Origin: CALREJ01 sp035547395
GTDB lineage: Bacteria > Patescibacteriota > Gracilibacteria > Peribacterales > Peribacteraceae
Direction of reading: 5' to 3'
Assembly: GCA_035547395.1 (NCBI GenBank)
Contig: DASZVA010000009.1
Coordinates: 1-54,882 of the forward strand
Length of the DNA stretch: 54,882 bases
In this document: positions 1 through 8,143 of the stretch, piece by piece
How the letters are laid out: each line of letters begins with the position of its first letter
How positions within the stretch are numbered: position 1 is the stretch's first letter
Notes under the pieces: generated by a model
What the model saw: the letters and a program-made list of their open reading frames with translations, nothing else
What the model was told of the DNA's origin: nothing
Databases searched by the model: none
Made by a program: the position numbers and the translations under genes

Positions 1-131
1 AGGGAGCGAACGGTGCGCATAACAAACGTGGGGGAATGCTGCGCGCACTCTACGATGAACACTTTCGTTACTCAATATTCCCTCCTTATATAGAGTGGAT
101 GAAGGAAGAGGAATGTGATGTGGCATCGGTT

Positions 132-347
132 TTATGACTCCTTTGTTTTTCCGAATACCCATCGAATCAATCGTTGTATATTTTCTCTGGTTTGCGCACC
201 TTCCCGAAATTGAGCATCCCATACCATCTGTTGTCTCTTGATAGCTTCCTCATACGCGCAACCGGGACAGTTGTCTCTGTTCCAATCCCCGTCCGCATGA
301 TGCAGAAATGTCATATAATAAGAGTAAACATCGGGCTGAACGTCCAT
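132..347 (-). CDS. Small hypothetical protein (71 aa)
   Basis: I do not recognise this protein. It is a soluble, charged 71-residue product with one CxxC pair (DNCPGC, about residues 26-31) in its N-terminal half and an amphipathic, Arg/Gln-rich C-terminal half. It has no signal peptide or membrane segment. It starts 7 bp after the stop of the upstream phosphoribosyltransferase on the same strand, so the two are probably cotranscribed. The close spacing is the main reason to call it a gene. The CxxC could bind a metal, but a lone pair is weak evidence. Nothing is recognisable between its stop and the left edge of the window. Confidence 0.5.
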   Translation of the reverse strand: MDVQPDVYSYYMTFLHHADGDWNRDNCPGCAYEEAIKRQQMVWDAQFREGAQTRENIQRLIRWVFGKTKES

Positions 348-354
348 GCAAGCG

Positions 355-969
355 CTACTTTTTCAGCATCTCGACCACCTCATCGTCGCTCACCTGGGGG
401 AAATCGTCATAGAACTGTGCGACGGCCATGAAGTCTTCCGGAGCGTCGATGAAAACCACGTCATCGGCAGCCTCTCGGAGCTTCGACAGCGTTTCCGGCG
501 CGATCACGGGCGCAGCGGCAATAATGCGACCCGGCTTGTGAGCACGAACCGACCGAACGGCTGCCAGCATCGTGGACCCCGTCGCGATACCGTCATCCAC
601 GATAATCACCGTGCGGCCCGTGGGATCGATCGGCGGACGAACCGGCGTGTAGAGCTTTCGTCGATCGCGGATCACGCGCAGTTCTTCATCGGCTTTTGCA
701 TCCAGATAGCCGCTATCGACGATACCCGGCGCCGTCTCGGTCACATGCCCGCTTTCATCGACGGATCCCACCGCATATTCGGGATTGCCCGGCGCGCCTA
801 TCTTGCGGACAAGGACGACGTCGAGATCTGCTTGTAAACCATCGGCAATCCGCTTGGCCATGACGATGGCACCCCGCGGAATGCCAAGAACGAGAGGATG
901 AGCTTCCTTATAAGAAGCTAATGTGGTGAGTAATCGGTTCGCCGCATCCAATCGGTCATGAAACTTCAT
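355..969 (-). CDS. Phosphoribosyltransferase family protein
   Basis: This is a type I phosphoribosyltransferase of 204 residues. The PRPP-binding loop VIIVDDGIATGST lies at residues 121-133, with the paired acidic residues D125/D126 and the Gly-rich turn seen across the family. Near the N-terminus, LVLGIPRGAIVMA resembles the strand-loop of free-standing PRTases related to predicted phosphoribosyltransferases (COG1926-like), which are often stress-associated rather than nucleotide-salvage enzymes. The base substrate cannot be read from the sequence. The gene is divergent from uvrA and followed at 7 bp by a small protein. Upstream of the ATG is GATACT, 8 nt away, compatible with a leaderless transcript. 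Confidence 0.85.
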   Translation of the reverse strand: MKFHDRLDAANRLLTTLASYKEAHPLVLGIPRGAIVMAKRIADGLQADLDVVLVRKIGAPGNPEYAVGSVDESGHVTETAPGIVDSGYLDAKADEELRVIRDRRKLYTPVRPPIDPTGRTVIIVDDGIATGSTMLAAVRSVRAHKPGRIIAAAPVIAPETLSKLREAADDVVFIDAPEDFMAVAQFYDDFPQVSDDEVVEMLKK

Positions 970-1010
970 AATTCATCAGTATCCCCCTTTGCCCAAAGAA
1001 ATCTATACGC

Positions 1011-1088
1011 ATGACGAAATTTTCGATGGAAATCTCATTCCTTTCGTCCCCTGACTCTAGACAAAGGATGAAAAAATATGTAAGCTGA
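1011..1088 (+). CDS. Possible 25-codon leader ORF upstream of uvrA
   Basis: ATG at 1011 opens 25 codons (MTKFSMEISF...MKKYVS) and stops at TGA 1086-1088, 6 bp before a terminator-like hairpin. No similarity is recognised. It is included only because of its position between a possible promoter region and a terminator on the uvrA strand, which is the geometry of an attenuator leader. It may be fortuitous. Confidence 0.15.
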   Translation: MTKFSMEISFLSSPDSRQRMKKYVS

Positions 1089-1094
1089 GGCGTC

Positions 1095-1124
1095 GCCTCG
1101 CGCACCGCCGCGGGCGTTTTTTCT
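1095..1124 (+). terminator. Intrinsic-terminator-like hairpin in the uvrA leader region
   Basis: GCC(T)CGCG at 1095-1102 pairs with CGCGGGC at 1109-1115. That gives seven base pairs with one bulged T and a six-base loop, followed by GTTTTTTCT. It points in the + direction, yet no established + strand gene lies upstream in the window. It must therefore end a short leader or small RNA, or act on uvrA transcription. A possible uvrA -10 (TACAAT, around 1139) lies downstream of it. Confidence 0.5.
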
Positions 1125-1201
1125 ATTCCTAATTCTTTACAATACCGACCCCGAAAGGCCATCCTAGTCCTTCCCCTTGTTTTCCCTCCCGCACTCTTTC
1201 C

Positions 1202-4138
1202 ATGGATACAATCGTTGTCAAAGGTGCCAAGATGCACAACCTCAAAAACGTCGACGTCACCATTCCGCGCAACAAGCTGACGGTGATCACCGGCGTCTCG
1301 GGATCCGGCAAATCGACGCTCGCGTTCGATACCATTTTCGCCGAAGGCCAGCGCCGCTATGTCGAAAGTCTGTCCGCCTATGCCCGCCAGTTCATCGCAC
1401 AGATGGAAAAACCGGAAGTCGATTCGATCGAAGGCCTTTCTCCTGCCATTTCCATTGATCAAAAAACTGCGCCGAGAAACCCGCGTTCGACAGTGGGAAC
1501 GGTGACGGAAATCTATGATTACATGCGTCTGCTCTGGGCAAAGATCGGCAAAGTCCACTGCCCCGTCTGCGGCCGGCTCCTGCAGCGCCAATCAGCGAGC
1601 CAGATGGTGGAGACCATTGCCAACATGCAGGAAGGAAAGAAAATCTATCTGCTCGCGCCGCTGATCGAAGGACGCAAAGGCGAGCACACCAAAATACTCG
1701 ATGCCATCCGCCGCGAAGGATTCGTGCGCGTGCGCATCGACGGAACCGTCATGACGACGGACGAAGAGGTAGCCCTGGATCCGAAGAAGGCGCATACGAT
1801 CGAGATCGTCGTCGATCGTCTGGTCGTGCGTGATCTGGACATCAAAGAAGGAGAGAGCAATCCCCACCGCTCGCGCCTCGCCGACTCCGTCGAGCTGTGC
1901 CTGAAAAAGAGCGAGGGATCGCTGATCGTGCTGGATGCCGACACCAATGAAGAAGTGCGCTTCTCGGAATCCTTTGTCTGTCCGGAGCATCCCACGGAAC
2001 AGGTCCCCGATCTGGAACCGCGCAGTTTTTCCTTCAACTCGCCGCACGGCGCATGCGACGTCTGCCACGGGCTGGGATCGATCCTCCAGGTTGACGAACA
2101 GTCGATCGTTCCGAATGCAAACCTGACGCTCGCCGAAGGCGCGATTCATCCGTGGGCAACGTCGGCGTCGCGCATGGGATTTATGACCAACGTCCTGGAG
2201 GCGCTCGGCAAAGCGGTCGGGTTCAGCATGTCGACTCCGTGGAACAAACTGAAGCCCGAACATCGCGACATCATCATGCACGGCTACGATGAAGCGCTGA
2301 TGGTCCGCATGGACGGACGCTACGGCAGCGAATACCGCACGACGTACGAAGGCGTGATCGGCAACCTTGAGCGCCGCCACAGCGAGACGGACTCCAGCTA
2401 CGTCCGCAGCCAGATCGAGGAATACATGCTCGAACTTCCCTGTCCCTCCTGCAAAGGACAACGTCTGAAGAGGGAAATTCTTGGCGTCACGGTCGGGCAA
2501 AAGAACATCGTGGAGGCGACGGACCTGAGCGTCGATACCGCCGAAGCGTTCTTCTCATCATTGATTCCTACGGACAAAGCAGGAGTGCCGGAGGGAAAAT
2601 TGCGCAAAGACATCAAGAAGGAAAGCAGCGAAGGGGACGTTCAACTCTCGCCGTATGAATTCACGATCGTAAAGAAAGTGCTTGCCGAGATTGTCTCGCG
2701 CTTAAGTTTTCTGAAGAACGTCGGACTCACCTATCTCACGCTCTCGCGATCCGCCTCGACGCTTTCGGGCGGCGAAGCGCAGCGCATCCGCCTGGCGACG
2801 CAGATCGGCTCCGCTCTCGAAGGAGTGCTGTACGTGCTCGACGAACCGTCGATCGGCTTACACCAGCGCGACAACTCCCGGTTGATCGCGACGATCGTGA
2901 AGCTGCGCGATCTCGGCAACACCGTCATCGTCGTGGAGCATGACGAAGAGACGATCGAAGCGGCCGACTACCTGCTCGAAATCGGACCCGGCGCAGGCAA
3001 GTACGGCGGCACGGTCGTGGCGCAGGGCCTGCCGGAAACGCTTATCAAGAATCCCGATTCCGTCACGGGACAGTATCTGAGCGGCAAGCGCGTGATTGAG
3101 ATTCCCAAGAAGCGCCGCCCGGGAAACGGCAAATTCATCGAAGTCAAAAACGCGCATCACCACAATCTGCAGAACGTGGACGTCAAGCTGCCGCTTGGCA
3201 CCTTCATCGGCATCTCGGGCGTGTCGGGCTCCGGCAAATCCAGTCTGATCCACGGCATTCTCGCGCCGGAACTTCTGAATAAATTGAACAAGGCGCACAC
3301 AAAACCGCAGAACGTGGACAGCGTGGAGGGGCTCCAGCATCTGGACAAGGCAATCGTCATCGACCAATCCCCCATCGGGCGTACGCCGCGCAGCAATCCC
3401 GCGACCTACACCGGCATTTTCACAGACATCCGTGATCTCTTTGCAGGAACGCCCGAGGCAAAACTCCGCGGCTATCAGCCTGGAAGATTCAGCTTCAACG
3501 TGAAGGGTGGCCGTTGCGAGGAATGTGAAGGGGACGGCTCAAAGCGCATCGAAATGCACTTTCTGCCGGATGTCTTCGTCACCTGCGAAGTCTGCCACGG
3601 CAAACGTTACAACCGTGAAACGCTCGAAGTGACCTACAAGGGGAAGAATATTTCCGACGCACTCGACATGACGGTGAAGGAAGCCATTGATTTCTTCGGA
3701 TCAATCCCGACCATCAAGAAAAAATTGCAAACTCTCGAAGACGTCGGTCTCGGCTATCTGCATCTGGGTCAGAGCGCGACGACATTGTCCGGAGGTGAAG
3801 CGCAGCGCGTGAAGCTTGCGACGGAACTTCTGCGGCGATCGACCGGTCAGACATTTTACATTCTCGACGAACCCACGACCGGACTGCACTTCGAAGACAT
3901 CCGCAGACTGCTCGAGGTGCTGCAGCGCCTGGTCGACAAGGGAAATACCGTACTCGTCATCGAGCATAATCTCGATGTGCTCAAATCGGTGGACTACATC
4001 GTCGACCTCGGACCGGACGGCGGCGGAGGCGGCGGACATATCGTCGCAACCGGCACGCCGGAAGAAGTCGCGAAGGTGAAAGAAAGTTACACCGGGCAGT
4101 ACATGAGCAAGATGCTCGAGAAAGGAAAGCGAAAGTAG
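1202..4138 (+). CDS. uvrA: Excinuclease ABC subunit A (UvrA)
   Basis: UvrA is the damage-recognising ATPase of nucleotide excision repair. It acts as a dimer and loads UvrB. The 978-residue product is full length for the family. The first Walker A is GVSGSGKST at 31-39 and the second is GVSGSGKSS in the C-terminal half. Two ABC signatures LSGGEAQR occur, each before a D-box (VLDEPSIGLH and ILDEPTTGLH). Both zinc modules are visible: CPEH...CDVCHG in the N-terminal half and CEEC...CEVCHG in the C-terminal half. The Gly-rich stretch GGGGGG near the C-terminus is usual. The ATG at 1202 is preceded by a pyrimidine-rich leader and no Shine-Dalgarno. No uvrB or uvrC is in the window. Confidence 0.98.
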   Translation: MDTIVVKGAKMHNLKNVDVTIPRNKLTVITGVSGSGKSTLAFDTIFAEGQRRYVESLSAYARQFIAQMEKPEVDSIEGLSPAISIDQKTAPRNPRSTVGTVTEIYDYMRLLWAKIGKVHCPVCGRLLQRQSASQMVETIANMQEGKKIYLLAPLIEGRKGEHTKILDAIRREGFVRVRIDGTVMTTDEEVALDPKKAHTIEIVVDRLVVRDLDIKEGESNPHRSRLADSVELCLKKSEGSLIVLDADTNEEVRFSESFVCPEHPTEQVPDLEPRSFSFNSPHGACDVCHGLGSILQVDEQSIVPNANLTLAEGAIHPWATSASRMGFMTNVLEALGKAVGFSMSTPWNKLKPEHRDIIMHGYDEALMVRMDGRYGSEYRTTYEGVIGNLERRHSETDSSYVRSQIEEYMLELPCPSCKGQRLKREILGVTVGQKNIVEATDLSVDTAEAFFSSLIPTDKAGVPEGKLRKDIKKESSEGDVQLSPYEFTIVKKVLAEIVSRLSFLKNVGLTYLTLSRSASTLSGGEAQRIRLATQIGSALEGVLYVLDEPSIGLHQRDNSRLIATIVKLRDLGNTVIVVEHDEETIEAADYLLEIGPGAGKYGGTVVAQGLPETLIKNPDSVTGQYLSGKRVIEIPKKRRPGNGKFIEVKNAHHHNLQNVDVKLPLGTFIGISGVSGSGKSSLIHGILAPELLNKLNKAHTKPQNVDSVEGLQHLDKAIVIDQSPIGRTPRSNPATYTGIFTDIRDLFAGTPEAKLRGYQPGRFSFNVKGGRCEECEGDGSKRIEMHFLPDVFVTCEVCHGKRYNRETLEVTYKGKNISDALDMTVKEAIDFFGSIPTIKKKLQTLEDVGLGYLHLGQSATTLSGGEAQRVKLATELLRRSTGQTFYILDEPTTGLHFEDIRRLLEVLQRLVDKGNTVLVIEHNLDVLKSVDYIVDLGPDGGGGGGHIVATGTPEEVAKVKESYTGQYMSKMLEKGKRK

Positions 4139-4160
4139 TCAGCGAAATGTGTGTTATCTC

Positions 4161-4213
4161 GAGCGGAGACGAGAGACGACACACACCTAAACGTGCATCG
4201 TTCGTCTCCGCTC
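4161..4213 (+). repeat. 12-bp perfect inverted repeat upstream of the metallophosphoesterase
   Basis: GAGCGGAGACGA (4161-4172) is matched exactly by TCGTCTCCGCTC (4202-4213) across a 29-nt loop. The right arm ends 3 nt before the likely ATG at 4217. A transcript from uvrA into the next gene would fold here and bury the start region. There is no T-run, so it is not a standard terminator. Whether it is regulatory is inference. Confidence 0.6.
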
Positions 4214-4216
4214 ACC

Positions 4217-5185
4217 ATGACACGTTTGTTTTGGAAAATGACTTACATCCCCCTCACGCATCGTCCGGTCTTCTGGGACGCGCTCATCGCGCTTCTCTGC
4301 ATCGCGCTCGTTGCATGGATCGCGCTCTCGTCGACGCTTTTTCCCGCTCCCGCGTCGGGGATCGGCGTCGCACTCGGCGTCATCGGTCTGGCGATCGTAT
4401 CCTATGGATCTTTCATTGAACCGAAGAGAATAAGTCTGAATACAAAAAGTATTCAAAAATCGTTGCCGGCGATGCGGATCGCGGTCATCGGGGATCTGCA
4501 CGTCGGACCGTACAAGCAATCATCCTTCGTCGAAAAAATCGCGCGCAATGTGAATGCACTCGATCCGGATCTGATTTTCATCGTCGGGGATTTTCTGTTC
4601 GATCATACGTCCGATATTTTCCATCTCGATCCGCTGCGGGAATTGACGTCGCGATACGGTACGTTCGGCATCATCGGCAATCACGACTCCGGCCGGCATC
4701 TGCGCCGCGGCAAACATTTCGTGACGCGCGATCGATCCGACGAAGTGTCGGCATATTTGCAAGAACGCGGCGTCGCGATGCTGCGCAATAAGTCGCATCG
4801 TCTCGACATCAACGGAACAGCATTGCGTGTGGCTGGCATTGATGACATCTGGATGTCATCATCCGATCTGGATGCCGCATTGAACGGGATCGCGAACGAC
4901 GAACCGACGATCCTTCTGTCTCATAACCCGGACGTGATTCTCGATGAACGCAGCCATCACGCATCGCTCATCATCTCGGGACACACGCACGGCGGTCAGA
5001 TCCGGTTGCCGTTTGTCGGATCCTTGTATCCGCTGCCCGACCGGCTGGGCAGAGCATATGATCAGGGAATTTTTCACATCAGTGACCGAACGACGCTCGC
5101 GATCACGCACGGCATCGGCGAAACGCAAACGCGGGCGAGACTGTTCTGTCCGCCGGAAATTCTGGTGCTTCATATACATCCATAA
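4217..5185 (+). CDS. Membrane-anchored metallophosphoesterase
   Basis: This is a calcineurin-like phosphoesterase of the YaeI/COG1408 type (322 residues from ATG 4217; a GTG at 4151 would add 22). All metal-binding blocks are present in order: GDLHVGPY, GDFLFD, GNHDSGR, SHNPD and SGHTHGGQ. Two hydrophobic segments near the N-terminus (DALIALLCIALVAWIAL and GIGVALGVIGLAIVSYG) anchor it in the membrane. Relatives with this layout act on phospholipid headgroups or UDP-sugar lipids, but the substrate cannot be deduced. It follows uvrA on the same strand, 78 bp after its stop. The gap contains a perfect inverted repeat whose right arm abuts the start. Confidence 0.88.
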   Translation: MTRLFWKMTYIPLTHRPVFWDALIALLCIALVAWIALSSTLFPAPASGIGVALGVIGLAIVSYGSFIEPKRISLNTKSIQKSLPAMRIAVIGDLHVGPYKQSSFVEKIARNVNALDPDLIFIVGDFLFDHTSDIFHLDPLRELTSRYGTFGIIGNHDSGRHLRRGKHFVTRDRSDEVSAYLQERGVAMLRNKSHRLDINGTALRVAGIDDIWMSSSDLDAALNGIANDEPTILLSHNPDVILDERSHHASLIISGHTHGGQIRLPFVGSLYPLPDRLGRAYDQGIFHISDRTTLAITHGIGETQTRARLFCPPEILVLHIHP

Positions 5186-5191
5186 ACGAGA

Positions 5192-5272
5192 GCGGCCATT
5201 CTTGGCCGCAGCAAGATCAAAAATGATAAACCGAAAATTATCGCGTTCAAATGCGCCTAGGAATGGGCGCTC
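5192..5272. repeat. Pair of inverted REP-like palindromes
   Basis: GCGGCCA TTCT TGGCCGC (5192-5209) is a perfect 7-bp hairpin. GCGCCTA GGAA TGGGCGC (5253-5270) is a second hairpin. Read on the opposite strand, the second unit is nearly the same sequence as the first (about 16 of 20 bases when flanks are included). Two related palindromes in opposite orientation between convergent genes is the layout of REP/BIME elements. No T-tract follows either one. Confidence 0.55.
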
Positions 5273-5294
5273 TATGATGTAATGGTCTGCCTTC

Positions 5295-5849
5295 TCAGTC
5301 CTTCCACTTAATGCTGCACCCGATCGCGTGCATTTCATGGACGGGAGGTTCTTCATCTTTCACAAGAGCCGCGATTGCATCGCGCAGATTGTGCTCGGTG
5401 ACGGCTTCGGGGTCCTTCCAGTTGTCATCGACGCGGCCCTTGTACTTCAGCTGCCGTTCATGATTGAACACGAAACAGTGCGGCGTGCAGACGGCGCCGA
5501 ATGCCTTGGCGACTTCCTGCGACGCGTCGCGGCAGTACGGGAACGGATAATTTTTCGCATTGTGCCGCTCGGCCATTTTTTCAAAGGAATCCTCGGGATA
5601 GTTCTCGTCGTCATTGGAATTGATGAGCACGAACTGCACGCCTTCCTCATCGAAATGATTCGCGAGCGCGATCAATCGCTCCTCGTACGCCTGCGCATAC
5701 GGGCAATGATTGCAGGTAAAGATCACGACCAGAATCTTGTCGCGGATCAAATGCGAGTCGACCGTCATGCCGTCCGTCGCGGGAAGCGCAAAGTGCGGCA
5801 TTTCGTCATTGATGTGCAGAACGGTTGAATTGGATTCGACTGCGGGCAT
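5295..5849 (-). CDS. Thioredoxin-fold (AhpC/TSA-like) protein
   Basis: This 184-residue redoxin-family protein has the start MPHFALPATDG typical of peroxiredoxin/ResA-like proteins. Its active-site motif is FTCNHCPYA, i.e. the CxxC thiol pair C-N-H-C followed by a cis-Pro-type loop (GAVCTPHCFVF) further on. The CNHCP version is common in a bacterial family annotated only as thioredoxin family protein. A cytoplasmic thiol-disulfide or peroxide role is likely. No signal peptide is visible. The start MPAVES is preceded by a long pyrimidine-rich leader and no Shine-Dalgarno. The gene is divergent from the Nudix gene and convergent with the metallophosphoesterase. Confidence 0.88.
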   Translation of the reverse strand: MPAVESNSTVLHINDEMPHFALPATDGMTVDSHLIRDKILVVIFTCNHCPYAQAYEERLIALANHFDEEGVQFVLINSNDDENYPEDSFEKMAERHNAKNYPFPYCRDASQEVAKAFGAVCTPHCFVFNHERQLKYKGRVDDNWKDPEAVTEHNLRDAIAALVKDEEPPVHEMHAIGCSIKWKD

Positions 5850-5908
5850 ACAGAGAGGGTGAAGAGGAAAGAGACGGCGAAGAAGAAAAAGAAGATTACG
5901 TATTATGA

Positions 5909-5914
5909 TACACT
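5909..5914 (+). promoter_or_regulatory. -10 box TACACT for the Nudix gene
   Basis: TACACT preceded by TGA (an extended -10) lies 19 nt upstream of ATG 5934. It supports that start over the longer reading frame, whose ATG at 5859 would lie upstream of transcription. No -35 is clear. Confidence 0.45.
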
Positions 5915-5933
5915 TTTCCTTAGAGAAGTCAGC

Positions 5934-6461
5934 ATGACGACATCACAACTCTTCTTGTTCCTCTTTACCCTCTTCGTCTTCTTTACCTTCATGATCCGCC
6001 ACTTCACCGCATCGGCGTTCGTGATCGATTCCCAAAAACGCGTGCTGCTTTTGCGGCACAAGAAACTGAACCGGTGGATGCCGCCCGGCGGACACGTGGA
6101 TGAAAACGAGACGCCGCAGGAGACAGCGCGGCGGGAGTGCAAAGAGGAAACCGGATTAGACGTGCTCATCGTCGGCGACGCGCAGGAGGATATCTTCATC
6201 GAGAATCCCACGGAGGGCAGCATGCTGAAAAAACCCTTCGCGATGCTGCTCGAGGAAATCCCCGCGCACAACGATCAGCCCGCGCACCAGCACATGGATT
6301 TCGTCTTCATCGCGCGTCCGGTCGACGAAGACCAAACACTCTCGCTCGAGGAGGCCGAAGGCAGCGATCTCAAATGGTTCACGGTCGGGGAAGTCGCGAC
6401 ACTGTCGGATGAGGAGATTTTTTCGAACGTAAGACGCTTTATCAGTTTGCTCTCGCTCTAG
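5934..6461 (+). CDS. Nudix hydrolase with N-terminal membrane helix
   Basis: This Nudix-family pyrophosphohydrolase has 175 residues from ATG 5934. The Nudix box is intact: G-x5-E-x7-REx2EExGL spans GHVDENE through EETGL at about residues 53-75. The pattern ASAFVIDSQKRVLLLRHKKL just before it is typical of MutT-like NUDIX domains. Residues 5-20 (SQLFLFLFTLFVFFTF) form a hydrophobic stretch that would make it membrane-attached. If translation starts at the internal ATG 5991 (MIRHF), the protein is soluble. The TACACT box 19 nt before 5934 favours the membrane form. The substrate is not predictable. The next gene is convergent and ends 10 bp away. Confidence 0.85.
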   Translation: MTTSQLFLFLFTLFVFFTFMIRHFTASAFVIDSQKRVLLLRHKKLNRWMPPGGHVDENETPQETARRECKEETGLDVLIVGDAQEDIFIENPTEGSMLKKPFAMLLEEIPAHNDQPAHQHMDFVFIARPVDEDQTLSLEEAEGSDLKWFTVGEVATLSDEEIFSNVRRFISLLSL

Positions 6462-6471
6462 AGTCATACTG

Positions 6472-7965
6472 TTACCAGTCCTCTTCGTGTTCCATCGATA
6501 ATTCATCGAACACTTGTTTGTCAAAGCCGTCGTAGGAAATATCTCCATACGTGGCCTGCACCGTGCGCCAGGCAATGAGCGATGCCGCCAAAACCGAATC
6601 AAATTTTCCATTAAATGCCACCCATTCGGGGTTCAAATACAGTGAAGTACCGTCGCTGAGCTTTCTAACCGATTGAGACCCTCTGGTATTATGATCATAT
6701 GCAAAACTGGCACAATCCCTGCTTTCAAAAAAATCGGCGCTGCTTGCGTTGTCGCTGAAGCGGATTGGCTCCTGAAATGCCTGAAAAGGAGGTGTGAACA
6801 GCAATTCGTGCAAACGATATCCCATGAAATATTGCAGATCTTTCCGGTTCTTTTTTGAACGATGAAGCGCTTTTGCAAACAATCGCGACGCCGCGTAACG
6901 CTGATTGCTGCAAATCGTATCGATCATCAGGGTTTTGCCGATATATGGTTCTATTTCCGCCTGCTTGGGCTTTCGGGTATAGCGCATCTTCCCGCCTGTC
7001 ACTCCGGTTTTGAGATACTGTGCCAGCATGGGATTTTTGTGACTTTCGTCATAGGGAGGTTCCCAGAGCGTCAAAAATGCCTGGATATTTTCTTGTCCGG
7101 GTTCATGGAGCACCCACCCGCGATATTTCACATCATCTGTCGCATCCGGTTTTGTGAAATCATGAACCATTTGCTCTGCGACAGACGGTTTTCCTTTTAC
7201 TTTTTCATGGAACCCGAAGACGAACACGCCTTTTTTGGTTCGTTCTCTGAAAGCATTGATCGATGCGGCCGTATTCTCCCGCAGGAATTCAATTGCGTCT
7301 TCTCGTAAATATGCCTGGTTGTAGACCCTTTCGATGGCAGGCAGCATGTCATGAATATTGTCGCCGGTGATTTCTTCCACCTCCGCAGTCCGCACTTTCT
7401 CAAACATCCCCCTTTTTTTTCTGCTGATTCCGTACGTTGAATCAATTTCCCGGAAAATGCGTTTCATTTGGGGTGTTGCGCTGTCTGCATCTTTCGGCTC
7501 ATGAAAGAATTTACAGAAAGCATGCTTATTTACTTTTTGTTCGTCCCACCACTCATCCAATTCCGCAGCTATGATTTTCCTCATTTTTTCGAAGGTTTGC
7601 AGATCTATTTGCGTGTTGTCATTTAATTCATCGTAAAATCCCGAAGAGGCCAGGCGGGCGGCGGCTGCTTTTGCAAATCTTGCCTCCACTCCATGCAGAC
7701 TTTGTTCCGGTATGTTGGCCCGCAACAATTCCTGATCATTCCGTTCCAACATCAGTATATCCGAAGCGAGACCCATCGTGACATGCGCCAGCAAGACGCG
7801 CATGCCCCGCTGCAACAACGCTATGTGCAACAATTCCTGCACTTGCCGCGCCTCCTGTTTGATTTCGATACGAGGACCTCTTGAAATTCGATCCGGTTGT
7901 TGTTTCCCCATAAAAGTGCGCAAGAAGAGAAGATATTCAACTATTGCATCTACGCGGACGGACAC
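6472..7965 (-). CDS. GNAT-like paralogue A (497 aa, function unknown)
   Basis: I do not recognise a named family, but this protein shares a signature with two others in the window (10924-12141 and 12732-14429). The signature is an aromatic-hydrophobic strand running into PP (FLTLWEPPY, PP at 303-304), followed 40-60 residues later by IDTI (348-351), then an A/S-rich helix (RYAASRLFAKAL). This order resembles the beta4-helix3 acetyl-CoA-binding core of GNAT acetyltransferases, reached after an N-terminal extension of about 200 residues. The start is uncertain: GTG at 7965 as listed, or ATG at 7911. Codon use is more A+T-rich than in the neighbouring uvrA or ileS. The product is soluble. Confidence 0.6.
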   Translation of the reverse strand: MSVRVDAIVEYLLFLRTFMGKQQPDRISRGPRIEIKQEARQVQELLHIALLQRGMRVLLAHVTMGLASDILMLERNDQELLRANIPEQSLHGVEARFAKAAAARLASSGFYDELNDNTQIDLQTFEKMRKIIAAELDEWWDEQKVNKHAFCKFFHEPKDADSATPQMKRIFREIDSTYGISRKKRGMFEKVRTAEVEEITGDNIHDMLPAIERVYNQAYLREDAIEFLRENTAASINAFRERTKKGVFVFGFHEKVKGKPSVAEQMVHDFTKPDATDDVKYRGWVLHEPGQENIQAFLTLWEPPYDESHKNPMLAQYLKTGVTGGKMRYTRKPKQAEIEPYIGKTLMIDTICSNQRYAASRLFAKALHRSKKNRKDLQYFMGYRLHELLFTPPFQAFQEPIRFSDNASSADFFESRDCASFAYDHNTRGSQSVRKLSDGTSLYLNPEWVAFNGKFDSVLAASLIAWRTVQATYGDISYDGFDKQVFDELSMEHEEDW

Positions 7966-8106
7966 TCGTAGAAATCAATTTCTCATACTAACCACATTTG
8001 CATTCATGGCAACAAAATATTCGCAAAAGAAATGCTTGTTATTTTTCGATACGCCTTTTGCGCAATTTGCGCTTGCCACCGTCATAAACAAGCGTGTCAA
8101 AACTAT

Positions 8107-8135
8107 TTTACTATTCGAAAAAATGGTTCTATAAT
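8107..8135 (+). promoter_or_regulatory. Sigma70-type promoter for the RSH-DMT gene
   Basis: TTTACT (8107-8112), a 17-bp spacer, then a consensus TATAAT (8130-8135). The ATG follows 8 nt later, so the mRNA is probably leaderless or nearly so. Confidence 0.65.
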
Positions 8136-8143
8136 CCCATATT

